Below, in pieces: positions 11,348 to 23,611 of a stretch of 64,000 bases of DNA (position 1 is its first letter; each line of letters begins with the position of its first letter). The position numbers and the translations under genes were made by a program. The stretch spans positions 1 through 64,000 of the forward strand of contig JAGVSM010000841.1 in assembly GCA_022494885.1 (NCBI GenBank), written 5' to 3'. This DNA comes from Micrasema longulum. Taxonomy: Eukaryota > Arthropoda > Insecta > Trichoptera > Brachycentridae. The notes beneath the pieces are model-generated. The model saw only the letters and a program-made list of their open reading frames with translations. It was not told the DNA's origin and searched no databases.

Positions 11348-11451
11348 TTAATCATTTTTTAACACATCAATTTACGATCGACTGCAAATTGCGCCGAAAT
11401 ATTTTTTGGAGTCATGAAAAAAAGCAAATGCTTCTTATTCATACATCTTCT

Positions 11452-11815
11452 TGCGGTGCCTAATCAGGTCTCTCCGACGTTGGCGATCATTACAGCGAAC
11501 GCATCTCGGTCCTGCGCTACTCCGAGGCCAGGACAACGGCTTGTTGGATGTACTCGCTATAGTGATTCCCGGGAAAAGATGACCAGAGTGGTTTCCCGTT
11601 GCCTTCTGCGGTGTATTTTTCTGCCGTGGTTACCTTCCCTTAGCTGGTTGGTTCCGGTTTGGAAGCGCAAGAAACTCGCCTTTCATCCTCTCGTTATCTG
11701 CTGCGATCACACCGTTATGAGTGTGATCCCATTGCCCGGGGTTCACGACGTGGACGCTAACGAATTGGACTAGTAAGTAGTGTTACCAGTGGAATGTAAC
11801 TGGGCATTTGCAGCA
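11452..11815 (+). repeat. Dispersed repeat R3, copy 2 (longer)
   Basis: The first 160 bp match 5768-5930. It then continues with GGTTACCTTCCCTTAGCTGG, CTGCGATCACACCGTTATG and GGGGTTCACGACGTGG to about 11815. The continuous frame across it (11414-11773) has no recognised domain. The moderate GC content stands out from the flanks. Confidence 0.65.
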
Positions 11816-12510
11816 TTTAATAGAATCACACCTTCCAGCAAGATGTGACTCACCGCAACCCTACTGACAGTTCAAACTCCATACTGACGGTTCGAAACCC
11901 ATACATAGCGGAAATAAATAGAGTTCACAAGAGAAAGAAATACAGGAATTCGCATTATACTCGTACTTCAAAAGTAGATTTATAAACGACGAGAAAATGC
12001 AAATAAAGAATTCAAATATATGTAGTTCTTACGTTTTCGTAGTCACAAAAGTTAACACTAACAGTAGGTACTTCAATTAGACTTGTAAAATTATTTTTTT
12101 CAGTCTAATTTGACAATTGTTTTAATAGGTACGTGGATTTGAAATGCAAAATACCTGTAGTGAGTATTATAAAAGCGACTTTAACCACAGGTAATACCGC
12201 TTCTGATATATGGGTACTTTACTTACTGTCATTATACATATTCGTACCAGGAGCCGGACTAACCGCGAACGTAACCCAATCTGCCACAAGGCTACTGTGC
12301 TACCCACTTAGCCACTGCACACTGGCCACACTGGCCGCTCGCCCGCGAGGTAGATCGACAGCAAGAAATCCCAACAGATTATTCAGATGCGTAAGATCAT
12401 TGAAAAAGTAATGAACATATTGTGGTTTTGTATAAAAAGGCAGTCGCAAACATTTATTATTATTTTTAAATTTGAGCGACCTCCGTGGTGTAGTGGCTAA
12501 AATGCTTCTT
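11816..12510. other. Spacer with two tRNA-like scraps
   Basis: Minus strand 12255-12330 reads GTGCAGTGGCTAAGTGGGTA followed by a poorly matching B-box, and plus strand 12478-12505 reads ACCTCCGTGGTGTAGTGGCT, an A-box-like head. Both are probably SINE heads. No gene seen. Confidence 0.4.
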
Positions 12511-15379
12511 CACATATGGATATTTTCGGTGAAATTATACACATTAGATGTGATTTTTCTAAAGGTTGAGTGTTTGCGCTCTATTTCAGCATCGTTTTTG
12601 GGCTTTTTGGTCTTTTTGGTCTTTTGAGGTGTCAACAATTATACGATAAAATTAATTTATTGACTCAGGTATCAAATTTCTCATAAACAAATTATGCATC
12701 CTTTTTATTTCAAGTTGGTGAGCTTTTTCTATGAGTTCCATTATTTTCTAACGCCCCATTTCAGAACCGTTCAGGATTTCATGAATTATTTTCAGGAAGT
12801 TTGTCCGATATTTCATCATTTTTTTTGTCCATTTATACAACCAAACCTATAACAGCTTGTCTTATTATAAATCTTTTATGTTTTTTCTCATTTAAATATG
12901 AAATATATTTAAACTTTAGCTGTATATCGTACAGTTATGGAAATACAATATCTGTTTTATATTTATATTAAATATTATATATTTTTTTATTTAAATCATA
13001 AAGTAGGGCACACATATCATACATATTGTTATGTGTGTTCTAATAATAACACTGTAAATATATTTAATGTATAAATTGTTTATCACATATGTCTTGACCA
13101 TTATTTTAAATTTTGATATGTTTTTTTCTTCATAAATATTTTTTTCCATTTCGTAATACTTTTTAATTGCTTTAAATAAAATAGAATTTTGTGACTTTGC
13201 CTTTTTCCTCAATGGAAGTCTAATTTTGTTCTTTTCTCTAGTATTGTGATCGTGTTCATGCTGGTTCCGATCAATTTTTTTCCTAAATTCTGTTTTTTTA
13301 TTAGAGTTTATAAGATCGTTTTGAAAAATAAGAGTAATTTTGCTTATTGAATACTAATACATTTAAACATGTCATAACATGGTTTACTTACTATAAAAAA
13401 AAAGTTGTAATCATCAATAAGTAATGATAACCAATTTCCCAAAGGATAAGGAGAGGACAATACTATTCAATAATTAATACAGAAATTGTTGATAGATATG
13501 AAAGTATTGAGAGTTTTAGATATTGTAGAATATAATTTATTCGACCAAATACATGGATTCATACGTGATTTATATTTTGATAAGAGAGATTGATCACTTT
13601 AATAGAACAACAATTTTTTGTGCCCTCAACAAGTATGCAAGTTTTTCATTCGAGTTTCCTGAAACACATTTCAATTTGAAAAAATAATTCTGAGAATCCG
13701 CGGATACTGTAGCCAATGCCTGAACACAAACTACTGTGAAGAAGTGTGTACCCAAATCTTCATGCAAACACGTACCTATGTTATTATAATACACAACATA
13801 GAATATTTGAGAAATAGAACTCGTTCTTCTTAATGTCCGAACTCGTTCTTGCTGAGCAAAAGTATTTTTTGCTTATAAACAAATAACATCTTATCTAGTT
13901 CACTATCTAATGAATCCCAGTATCAGTACGGATATATACATGAGAAACATCAAGAAAATATGAAGGCAATAGTTCAGGTATTTAAATAAAACGTAATTTA
14001 CAAAGCATGATTTATAAAAAGCATTCTGCTACTGCATTGTCCCCTTTTCAGTAAAGTGTGTTTTAGATGCCACATTGCGGCTGTTTAATTAGTAAATGTG
14101 ACAGTTCGAGATGGTTTTTTGTGTGGATTATTTTCCAGTTCCGGCTAGCGCCACACGTTTTGGATTCCGGAAAGAAATTATTTAGCCCGGCGCGAAGCGG
14201 TGGAATTATTTCCGACAAAAAATATTTTCGCGAATCATAGCCAAAACCCAAAAGGTCAAAAACGTAAGGTTTGTGTTTATTTTATTTTGGGTTTTTTAAG
14301 GTTTGTTAGTATTTTTTTTTTACCTATTATAAATTTTTAAGCTTTCTCAGAAACATAATAAAATATAAATCAAATCAAAAATAATATCTCGTGTCTCCGC
14401 AGAAACGTGTGTTATAGTGTTATTATACAGGTAGAAAGTAGACAGAAGATTACATTGATTTTCTCAGTTTTTTTTCTTCTTTTAGTTTGATCGATTTTTG
14501 TCAACTGGGCGCCTTAAGTACATGTCGCGTGAATACATCAAATTGTCAATATGTTCGTTATCATCCCATCAATTTATATAAAACTACAAACCATCGGGTT
14601 TGTTATTGAATCGTAAATTCATAAAAAATAAAGGCTGAAGAAAAGCTCCGGCGATTTAGTGATTGTATGATTTTGGACTCGCCAGAGGTCCAAACGGTAC
14701 CTAATTGAATTTTTGTTTCAATGGCAATAATAATTTTCTTTTTTCTTCCTCAATTTTGTTTGTATGTTTCAAAATATATAACGCAAGTTTATAATGATTT
14801 CTTTTCAAATATTTAGTAAGTATTGCAAAAGTAAATGTCTTTTAAAGCGGGTTCTCTAGAACCCCCGGGGATACATATGTACGTGGTTCCTATAAAAATG
14901 AAAACTCCCTGCATTACTTCATAGCTATGTGAAAAAATAAGAAAAAATGTAAAATAAGGAACATACTAGTAAAACTGTCGAAAAAATAGTATGACGTCAC
15001 TGTGACCTGTGCAAATCTATTGTGACGGGTCCCCGTAAATTAACTCTTGCCATTCAAGTCTATTTAGTATAGGAAAAAAACTCCTCCAGGGGTGATATTC
15101 CAAAAAGCAAATAAGCGAAAAAAAAGCTTTTTCTACAGCCACAAGAGGAGTTCAGAATAGTACCGCTGACCAGGTCTTTAAATTAAGGGGCCACTAGGTA
15201 AGGGGTAGGCTTTCTCACATCTTCAGGTTCCGAAATCAGTGTTTCTTAAAGATCCGGCTTCTTTTGTGATATATATGTATATAACATCACATTATCATAA
15301 AACTTACACAGGTATTACATCATCTGCACTGCAGAACCTACATCTAGAAATTTTAGAAAGGTTCCTTTTAGTGTGGTTT
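12511..15379. other. AT-rich spacer, no gene
   Basis: Mostly low-complexity A/T. A less AT-rich stretch at 14060-14260 has an open minus-strand frame of 62 codons, with no recognisable product. At 14850-14880 a short palindrome surrounds CTAG (GGGTTCTCTAGAACCCCC). Confidence 0.45.
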
Positions 15380-15500
15380 GCGCGTTTACCTACTATAATT
15401 GAAGTCCCGAGTTCAGTTTTGGCAAGATCCACTTGAAATATTTTCCTAAGAGGCGGTTTTACATATCGTGAGCATACAAGGAAAACTGGACAAGTCAGAA
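15380..15500 (+). repeat. SINE family A, diverged copy
   Basis: GTGGTTTGCGCGTTTACC, a weak B-box GAGTTCAGTTTT and then GATCCACTTGAAATATTT follow the family A order. The tail is degraded (AACTGGACAAGTCAGAA). Confidence 0.5.
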
Positions 15501-16054
15501 TTCTTGTTTGTTGGCAAATCAAGATTGAAGTTTTTACGTAGTTACAAACTAACAGTTTTGCTATTTAGAACTTATGATTTAAGGTTTCTTTATTTTACAC
15601 AGACAAAGGATTAGCAATGTGTTCTGTTAGTATAGAAGTGTTTTAATTTTGTCACTATTTCCTAGAGCAGATATTCATTATCTAATTACAAATCTGGGCC
15701 GCGATTATGAACGGCTATCTTCATCGGTATATTCTGAGACGGTATAAACTAATATCGATATTTATGTAGAAAAGTGTGTATATTTGTTTAAAACTTCAAA
15801 GTATCTTCGTCGGTAACCGGTAATTGAACATGTTTAGAAAAAAAATTGCCAACATTATCAGTAGAGATGCTGACCAAAATAATGATGTACTTACTTTTAG
15901 TAGGCATGATAGCAGATACACACAGGTAAGTATCTAATTAAAATCAATGTAGCATAAAATCACTTTTAAGAAAATGATGCTGTATAAGTTTTCTCTAAGT
16001 ACCTAAAACTCGAGATGTTCTTGAATTTGGGCCAAGTTTCAATAATACGCAATG

Positions 16055-16446
16055 TAAATATTTATGCTTTATGTTATTAGAGGAGTTTTTTCTTTGCATT
16101 ACACCTGTTGGATGCTCTTATTTCTTTGAGTCTTGTAGAACAATATGACAATGTTATGAAACTTAATGCGCCTGCGTGGAAATCCGATCATTTGTAATAG
16201 GACTGGACTCAAAATAAAGGGTAGTGTATCCAGATTGCAGCGTATCTAACGAATACTATCAAGTCCAAGGTACCTTGATATTCAGTACGTTGATATGGGA
16301 AATACGCATACGTAGGTAGGAATGCGATAATTTTAGGAAGAATTTTAGATTTTATTTTCATATTTATAATTTATAATAATAAAATACATATTATTATTTT
16401 CAAATACTCAAGAGATGCGCCGCATTTACAGTATGTATGGGCAGAA
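16055..16446 (+). repeat. Dispersed repeat E, plus copy
   Basis: Matches the reverse complement of 37313-37745. Shared words include TTTATGCTTTATGTTA, TTTCTTTGCATTAC, AAGGTACCTTGATA, GGGAAATACGCATACG and GATGCGCCGCAT. No coding frame is evident. The copies lie about 21 kb apart in opposite orientation, so they are dispersed insertions rather than arms of one element. Confidence 0.65.
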
Positions 16447-18298
16447 CGCGCCTGACGTTTACTATATGTTGCAATATTTCAATGTCTCTGAATTGGCAAG
16501 GGTGAAACTATATCACGTAAAAGGTTTGCTGCATTTGCTGGACCAATACAGTTCCCTATGTCTCATTGTATACGGTTAGGGGTGTAATGATGATGATGAT
16601 GTATGTGAATGCACTTTATATATTGAAACAGGACGTCTGCTTATCTGATGTCCTACTGTTTATCCCTCAGTAATGTACTCACCTACCTTGATTCTTGTTG
16701 CATCTGCATTCTTTGTTGATGACGTCATGTGTGAGGGAAACTTGTTACCCTACCCGTGCTGATTGGAAAGTATTGCTTGATGAGGTCATGGGTCACAGGT
16801 TCAATCGATTCATTTTTTATCATTAATTCATATATTTTTTTGTAGGAATTTGTTGTCGTTGTTCCGGCTCATAATAATTAAACAACGAATAAAATTAGGT
16901 TTTGCGGTATTGGCAAGTGTTAAAAGTGGTTAACAAGAATAGCTATTCTGAAATAAAAACAAAATTTAACTTAATATACCCAGTTTGTTTCTTATTTAAA
17001 TATGAAATCTCTAATTTTGTCTTCCGACCAATATTATCGAATTTCGGTAAAATTTCTAATTAAAGGGAAAAAAATACCCACCTACACATAATTCATGAAA
17101 ATTACGGATATTCACTATCCATAAAACAATATTTATGTATTAATTTATTGACGCAATTATTCGGTCTACTGAGTTACACTAAATATATTTTTTTAATTAT
17201 TTACAGGTACAACTAGAATAAAATATAAATTAAAAAAATTAAAACAAATACAAAAAAATAGGTAGGTATACACGAAAGAATGGCCATTAGGCGTTAATAA
17301 ATGAACATAGTAAATTGATATTGATCATTAAATAAAATTGTTTTGTGTTAGGAATGTAAAATAAAATACAGGGATACCGAAATAAAATCATTAAAATAAT
17401 AATTGTATTAGGTACTGATTTAACTCGACGAATTCCAACCATTGTTTTTATAATACAAAAAAGGCAGGTACTACTCTGTACCAGTACTTTATTGATATGT
17501 TTTTGTATTGCGATTGCCAGCATGAAATAAATAATTAGTTATTAGTAAACGGAATTTTATTGGTGTTATAATGCCGAGATGGAATCGCCATTGTGACGTC
17601 ACAAGAAACGATCTCTGAAGAGAATGTTTTGGATCAAGATGGCGTCGATTTGGACCATCTGACAGCTATAGCCTTGAAGCGACCTCGTCCGTGATTACTT
17701 TCGGGCTTGCCAGGGCTGTCTTCAAATTTTAAAATATACCGCGCTATACTTAACTATTTCATAAAAAAAGATAGGTAGATCATAGGTCACGGATATAAAA
17801 ATAAGAAATGTTTACTTCAAACTTACGTGTTATGAGTATGTACCATAGATTTACCATATATAATTAAATGGAAATATTTATTTTCCAAGGTAATCTCCAC
17901 AAAGTACAAGTCATTATTTATATTTTTAAACTGACCAAAAAATATAGTTAAAATATAACAAAAATTATGTTCATATCATGTGTGATATATTTGTTACATG
18001 CATTATTTAACAAGGCTAGCCCTCATACAACTCTTGGGGTAGATGTTATTACTAGGATATTTTTATGTTTAAGTTTAAACTAAAAAAACTAATCCAATTC
18101 ACTAATCTCCGATATTTATTTGCAGAGTATTTAAAAAAAAAACTATGTGTAAACATGAAATAAGTTTCGCTTTTTGGGTGAAATTAAAAACAAAAATATA
18201 TTTTTAAACTTCGTAAGCTGCGTAAACTACATTATACGTATTTGCCGATAAAGACCTTGTTTCACCAGTTTCGTAAGTTATGTTATGCTATTCAAGTA
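16447..18298. other. Spacer, no gene
   Basis: Contains a short (ATG)n run at about 16586-16600. A less AT-rich stretch at 17575-17710 carries TGTGACGTCACAAG and AAGATGGCGTCGAT; its identity is unknown. The rest is AT-rich. Confidence 0.45.
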
Positions 18299-18567
18299 AA
18301 TATATCGACGGTCCCTACGTATACTATCGAAACTGCATTCTGCAAGGTTTACAGGAGAGCAAAAACAAAGCTTGGTATTTTTCTAAGAAGCTATCAGATA
18401 CTGTAGAATGGCTAAATATGTGTTTTTTAATTTTGAAATACAGTAGACAAATGTTTAGCAATACAGTATCTGATAGCTTTTAAAAAACATATCAAATTTG
18501 TTTTTGCTCTCCTGTGAACCTCGCAAAATGCGGATTTGACAGTTTACATAGGAACTGTCGACATATT
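18299..18567. mobile_element. Foldback MITE with arms of about 105 bp
   Basis: Left arm 18299-18404 and right arm 18462-18567 are reverse complements at high identity. Shared words are ATCGACGGTCCCTACGT (right arm ATGTCGACAGTTCCTATGT), GCATTCTGCAAGGTT, ACAGGAGAGCAAAAACAAA and AGCTATCAGATACTGTA. The 57-bp loop is AT-rich. There is no transposase, so it must have moved in trans. Confidence 0.85.
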
Positions 18568-18589
18568 AGATAATGAGGAAGGTCACTGG

Positions 18590-18970
18590 TTTAAAAAAGT
18601 ATATTTGTTAATAGGCTATTAAATTATCCCAAACCATTTTTATTTTCCTTTTTATGTGTCATGTTATTTTGAAATTACTCACCGTGAGACTTTTAAGTTC
18701 TCTTCGCGCTCTTTTCGATGAGTTATGCTGATTGGTTAATTAACTTACCATAAGCCGGAAATATTTCACAACTGTCTTATCATTGCTTGATTAATAAGAA
18801 CTAGTGAATTCGTTCAAAGTAGTTCATTTTTTTATACATTTTCAAAAGTCTTTGCAGTACAATTTTACTCTGATTTTTACCCTGTGTAAGAAATCATTTT
18901 TCATATCCAACTTCCCGAAGGGCTGAACTTCCTCCAACAGCGCCAACTAATATTCCCCCTTAAATCGTGA
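18590..18970 (+). repeat. Dispersed repeat D, near-full copy
   Basis: Reads AATAGGCTATTAAATTATCC, GAAATTACTCACCGTGAG, CGATGAGTTATGCTGATTGG, TTCGTTCAAAGTAGTTCATT, then CAACTTCCCGAAGGGCTGAA. The same order is seen at 49960-50330 and, in pieces, at 8868-9560 and 10755-10900. No coding frame or terminal repeat was recognised. Confidence 0.7.
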
Positions 18971-19109
18971 TCTTCTGCTGTTTTATTTTTTAAACTTTTT
19001 TTTATATATATCATTAATACCAAAAACATTGTTCACTTTGTGATATGAAATTATAAACTTTTTGTTTATACATACCACATAGTATTTTTCGTATAAATAT
19101 ACGGACTTC

Positions 19110-19170
19110 AACTAAATAGTTGAAGTCCTGATAATGAGAAAGAAACCTCGAAACCGGTCGACTTATAACT
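19110..19170 (+). ncRNA. Hammerhead-ribozyme-like motif with degraded core
   Basis: CTGATAA (19128-19134) is followed by TGAG, a loop, CTC, then GAAACCGGTC (19150-19159). GAG pairs with CTC as stem II; the preceding AAGTC pairs with the following GACTT as stem I, extended by AGTT with AACT. Helix III would be the palindrome ACCGGT. The G of the CTGATGA box has become A, so self-cleavage is doubtful. The sequence just 5' is a perfect hairpin (GGACTTCAAC / GTTGAAGTCC at 19103-19127). Downstream GTGGTTTA also follows the motif at 59.3 kb, so this is probably the 3' relic of the same PLE family. Confidence 0.5.
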
Positions 19171-20717
19171 AACTCAAAAGTAAAGTGGTTTATACAAATT
19201 TATAAACAAATAGTGTTTTACATAATATTCTGTCAGCTGGCAGAAAAAAACATCTATCTTCTTCAAAAATGTTCAGGGCTGAATGACACTTTGTATGGTT
19301 CGCTTACGTTTCTATTTTTAATTTAAGCTTTAAAATTACTATCTGCATAGTAAAAAAATGGAATATTTCCCTAATTAGAATAAAATAAAAGTTTTTTTTA
19401 AATAAAACATATACATAAAAAACCAATCAAAGTATTTTTATTTTAATACGTAATAAATGTCATATTTTACATAAAAGTAAAACGATTAATCTTAATGAAA
19501 AACAAATTCAAAACTTTAGAGTACATAGTAATAAACTAAGCAAAAAAAAAACACTTTTTCAGTATCTGATGAAAGTTGTCCTGAAAATGATTTAAAAGAG
19601 TTGTATTAAATTATTTTAAAGCGGCTTCATTTTTTTTTACATAGTTAAGTTTTTAATTAAAGTAAAACTTAACAATCTGAACACGAAAATGTGAAATGAG
19701 TATTAATGCCAATTTAAAACATAAAATGAAGTATTTGTTGGCTGGATGTTTGGCTAATTCTTGCAGCATTATAAAAAATCGTTAATTTAAATAAATTATG
19801 AAGGTAAGTTAAAATAAATTTCCCTTTGTTGACATAGTATAATTAGGTATAAATAAATATATGAATTCGTATGTTGCAAAATGCATTTGAGGAAAAATTT
19901 ACGACTTTTAAATTATTCCTACAAATTTTAAGTTTTCAAGAATTGGAAATTCTTACCAGTGATATAAATAAAATAATACTTGTCAAGAAAAAAAAAATCT
20001 GATACACTAATGCTTGTATTTGAGGTTTCCGATGTGTTTTATTCAGCCCTGACTAGTCAGCATGTGGATTCCAATGTACATGTGCAGCTTATAAAGGTAG
20101 GTACATCTATAATATAATATTATAGGAATGTGCTATGTTGAGAATAGGCAGTAGGTAGGAATAACTCTCGGCTAAGAATAATACGCATTTGAACCTAACG
20201 GTTGCATAGCGAAGGCTTTATCTGCACCGAGATACCTCAATGCTTGTAAGAAGTAAGAATATAGGTACAACTTATTTGGTAAGATAATTCAAACAAAATT
20301 AGATTTAAAAAAATTAAAATTAGAAAGTATTTGTTCGACAATAATATATCGACAATTATACTAAATCAAAGAAATTCTCTCTTTTAAAAACCAAAAAATA
20401 AATATTAACGTTCATTTCACGCCACGATAGACAAAAATCGAAACCGACTAAATTAATATTTTACGGGAGAATATTTCTTCATCTCAAGTATCAAGGGCTT
20501 CGATTATTATTACTTTGAGAGGCAAGTTTTGTTACGAATATTTATTTTATTGATATCAATAAAATAAACAATCAAAAAAGAGTTTGATTCTCAAAGTGTA
20601 TTCCTTGTTAATTAAGAAGAAGAAGAGTTCTCGGGAGAGTACTGTTTTTGTCGCTCACGATGTTTGGTGATCATCGTTCGATATGATTCATCTGAATATT
20701 TCGTTTTTGTCATTTTT
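19171..20717. other. AT-rich spacer, no gene
   Basis: No protein, RNA or repeat family recognised. Confidence 0.5.
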
Positions 20718-20822
20718 AAATAGCCGTAAATAGCTGTGCTAGGAAATAGGGATTGAGTTGTAGTAGAGCGCAGTTTGAACCCAGGACCTCTGATATGTGA
20801 GTCCGGAACACTACCACGGGAA
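20718..20822 (-). mobile_element. tRNA-derived SINE, family B
   Basis: On the minus strand the head reads CCCGTGGTAGTGTTCCGGAC (A-box), then TCAGAGGTCCTGGGTTCAAA (B-box), CTGCGCTCTACTACAAC and a body with CTAGCACAGCTATTTACGG. The order matches the family B copies at 21.4 and 25.0 kb. Confidence 0.75.
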
Positions 20823-21440
20823 TTATTTTAGTATTATTTGTTTTTTAATTTAAGCCACAAGTTGTTTTCAATCAAAATCTTCATTAACAAGCCACAAAAA
20901 GTGACTTGGTGGGATCTAATTTTTAAATGGTATTTCGTGTGTGAATTTATATTTCAATGATTAATAATAAATAAACATTTTATTTAAAAATTACACAATA
21001 TTTAAAAAAAAAACATTGAAATGCTTTTCAACCTCATTTCACAAAAATACAACAATCATATCAATCAAAATATAATTTCACTATAGAAATAATATTCAAT
21101 GACCATTCCTAGTTGGTGTTTTTAAAATATTTTAGAAAACAAATACTACATGATGATAACAAACTGTTATAAAGTTTAAAGCCATGCCATTACTAAGGAG
21201 TAGTCTCCGATTGTGGTACTGTAGTCGTATTGTGGACTGTATAAAAGAGGTTGCTCCCAAGTCAGAACTTGAGCACCATTTTCAAACAACATTTTGAAAA
21301 CACGAATTGAAATTAATGTTCCGGTAAACAGAAAAAACGCAAATATTAGGTCATTAAAAATTGGCATAAACGCACAAAAACATATTTATTATATATATAT
21401 ATATTTAAGTTCTTATTATTTGCTCAAAAATTCAAATTTT
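20823..21440. other. AT-rich spacer with an unassigned minus-strand frame
   Basis: A 63-codon minus-strand frame at 21176-21367 has an N-terminal hydrophobic stretch (LIFAFFLFTGTLISI) and a more ordinary composition than its surroundings. No family is recognised, and no acceptor or donor site convincingly frames it. No gene is called. Confidence 0.3.
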
Positions 21441-21545
21441 CAGACCATTTCCTATAAGTCGTAAATAACCTGTGCTGGAAAAATGGAAATCGAGTTGTGG
21501 TAGAGTGGGATTAAAACCTCAGACCTTTGGTCTGTGAGCACAAGA
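21441..21545 (-). mobile_element. tRNA-derived SINE, family B
   Basis: Reverse strand: CTTGTGCTCACAGACC, AAAGGTCTGAGGTTTTAATC (mutated B-box), CCACTCTACCACAACTCG, then TTTCCAGCACAGGTTATTTA. It is diverged but follows the family B order. Confidence 0.7.
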
Positions 21546-22950
21546 TTTTAAAGATAAATGATACTTTATTTTTATGTATTTCTGAATGTTTTAAATTAAG
21601 GTTTATATTTTAAGTTATATCAAAAGAATATAACAAACCTATTACTACATACCGCAATTTTATTGTTGGTAGACGAATCTATAATAAATCATCGATCTTA
21701 AGAATATGGAGTGATCACATAATGTTTACTATTATAAGAATATTTGTCCTGTAAATTGGAAATCAGTAAAGGACAAAGGGTAAATTGTACAAAAACGGGA
21801 AGTATAAGTAATAAACATAAAGTATTTCTAAATTTTGTTATATATTATTAACACACACCGAATCACAAAAAATTGTATTTATGTTACCAAAAACAAGATG
21901 AAACATGTTTTTATTTATTTATTTCCCTTCCCTAACTTGAATAATTATTTACACTTTATTTATCTACGATATGATGATACACGGTATTTCAGAGCCAGAT
22001 CTCCAAACTTCAATGGAACATTTCTCATGGTAAACCATAAAAAAATCCTAATATTTTTTTCTAAATACCCCTTTTTTGCTTTTCTTTATTTTTTATAATT
22101 TGAATACCGACTAAATCTTTGATTTCTCGTACTGGCATCCATTTTACAAACCTCTACCCCTCCCCTACAAAAAAAAATAAATTAAAAACGTATTTGACCA
22201 ACGAAGGGAAACGCATCGGACGCGGATAAGGGAAGCGGCTGGATAAGGGAGGGGTAATGGTTTGTGGAAGGGATGCCAGTCCGAGAAATTACTGACTTAT
22301 TAAATTTTCAGTTTACAAAAATAAAAAAAAAGTTTTTTGAAAAAATTTACATGGATTTTTTTAAAAGTTTACCAAGAGGAATGGTTCCTCAGAAGTTTCG
22401 CGGTCTGGCCTCAAAACATCGTGTATATTATATAATATTATATACAAAAGCTATATAACGACTAACTTCACAACAATCAATAAAACATTTTGATAAATAT
22501 GTATTATCAATTATTATTATTTTCTCTAAATTAACATCATGCGAATTTTATTTTTATTCGTTAAATTTTACTGCTATTACTACTATTAGTATTACAAAAA
22601 TGTTTATTTATTTATTAACGGACATTGTCCATGTATACAATTTATAAGGTTTAAATATTACAATAAAAGTATAGTTTAAAACATTAAAAAAAACAAAAAG
22701 AAAGAAGTATTGACAAACATAAGGGACATCGAGACAAGATCTGGACTATTTATTTAGTGCTCGTTTAAATCGTTGTAAACTTAAACCAAAAAAGTCTAGA
22801 TCCTGTCTTGAGTTAACAATACGACAAAGGCGGGTCATTGGAAAATGTACATAGATCTTCTTTACAACAATTTATGTTGCTATTATTATTTTATTAATAC
22901 AATTTATGTTAAATTAATTTTCATTCTCCCAAAACAAATACAATAAAATA
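21546..22950. other. AT-rich spacer; possible LINE 3' UTR scrap
   Basis: No gene. 22605-22750 starts with TTTATTTATTTATTAACGG and resembles the reversed 3' UTR and tail of a LINE, but it has no coding part. The stretch 22200-22290 is a little more GC-rich and was not identified. Confidence 0.4.
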
Positions 22951-22961
22951 TAGATTATTTA
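22951..22961. repeat. 11-bp target-site duplication, left
   Basis: TAGATTATTTA at 22951-22961 is repeated exactly at 23751-23761. The two copies bound the Penelope-like insertion precisely. Confidence 0.9.
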
Positions 22962-22990
22962 AGGTTCGTAGGTTTTCACGGCCTTCAGAA

Positions 22991-23131
22991 TACAGATAGT
23001 GTTTTTCTGGGTTATTATGCCGTGTTTGTGGGCTTTGTATTGCCGACGTTTCGGAGCACATTGCAGTGTCCATCTTCAGGGCTGAATGTATGAGTGTAGT
23101 TTTTAGCGTGTTTAATTGTGAGGAATTTGAA
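22991..23131 (-). repeat. PLE left inverted terminal arm
   Basis: Reverse complement of the right arm: begins TACAGATAGTGTTTTTCTGG, passes through CCGACGTTTCGGAGCAC, and ends at TTGTGAGGAATTTG. It carries one hammerhead-like motif on the minus strand. Confidence 0.9.
23040..23088 (-). ncRNA. Hammerhead-ribozyme-like motif in PLE left arm
   Basis: Minus strand: GCC, CTGAAGA (23073-23079), T, stem II GGACAC / GTGCTCC closed over TGCAAT with one bulged C, then GAAACGTC (23045-23052) and GGC. GCC pairs with GGC as stem I. Helix III is only the palindrome ACGT, which suits pairing between two copies. CTGANGA, GAAA and an NUH site are the conserved hammerhead core elements. Hammerhead motifs have been reported in PLE terminal repeats. 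An extra T between the first box and stem II departs from the textbook core. Confidence 0.7.
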
Positions 23132-23140
23132 CGAATTTGA

Positions 23141-23581
23141 ATTGGAACGCTTAAGAAACGGGACATAAGGACAGTGTTTGGTACGACCTCAAAAGTAAGA
23201 AACTTACTAAAATCAGTAAAAGATCGGGACCCACTTGAAACATATGGAGTATATAAATTAAATTGCAAAAGCTGTGAAACAGCCTACATAGGGCAGACTG
23301 CCAGAAACATAATGACAAGAATAAAAGAGCACAAGAGTGCATGCAAGTTGGGCTACCCGGATAAATCAGCTCTTGCAGAACACTACATAGAAACAGGGCA
23401 TAATTTCTCATTTGAGCCAAATGTCCTTGGAAAGCCCAAAAATCATCAAGCCCGTTTAATAAAGGAAGCCATAGAAATATACAAGCATCCTAATAACATA
23501 AACAGGGATGATGGGTTACGACTACGAACCTCATGGTACCCGGTGCTTCCAAAGCCCACAGTACAAACTCCACACACTTAA
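23141..23581 (+). CDS. PLE GIY-YIG endonuclease domain (partial ORF)
   Basis: Open from just after a TGA at 23138 to a TAA at 23579-23581, about 146 residues. It reads LKKRDIRTVFGTTSKVRNLL, then TYGVYKLNCKSC, ETAYIGQTARNIMTRIKEH, SALAEHYIETGHNF and a tail ending KPTVQTPHT. TYGVY and AYIG form the GIY-YIG pair; R in QTAR, the RIKEH helix and the later AEH/ETGH block are the usual nuclease core. A CX2C pair (CKSC) lies between GVY and YIG, as in PLE endonucleases. The domain nicks target DNA during PLE integration. No start codon is needed or identified, because the upstream reverse transcriptase is deleted and the frame begins just after the left arm. The nuclease core looks intact, but the element cannot move on its own. 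Confidence 0.9.
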   Translation: MGTLKKRDIRTVFGTTSKVRNLLKSVKDRDPLETYGVYKLNCKSCETAYIGQTARNIMTRIKEHKSACKLGYPDKSALAEHYIETGHNFSFEPNVLGKPKNHQARLIKEAIEIYKHPNNINRDDGLRLRTSWYPVLPKPTVQTPHT

Positions 23582-23611
23582 CCACATACATTGCCCGACT
23601 GCGACACGGTA

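Noticed and set aside
21176..21367. 63-codon minus-strand frame with a hydrophobic start
   Set aside because: Looked briefly like a transporter exon, but no family motif and no splice sites at its ends.
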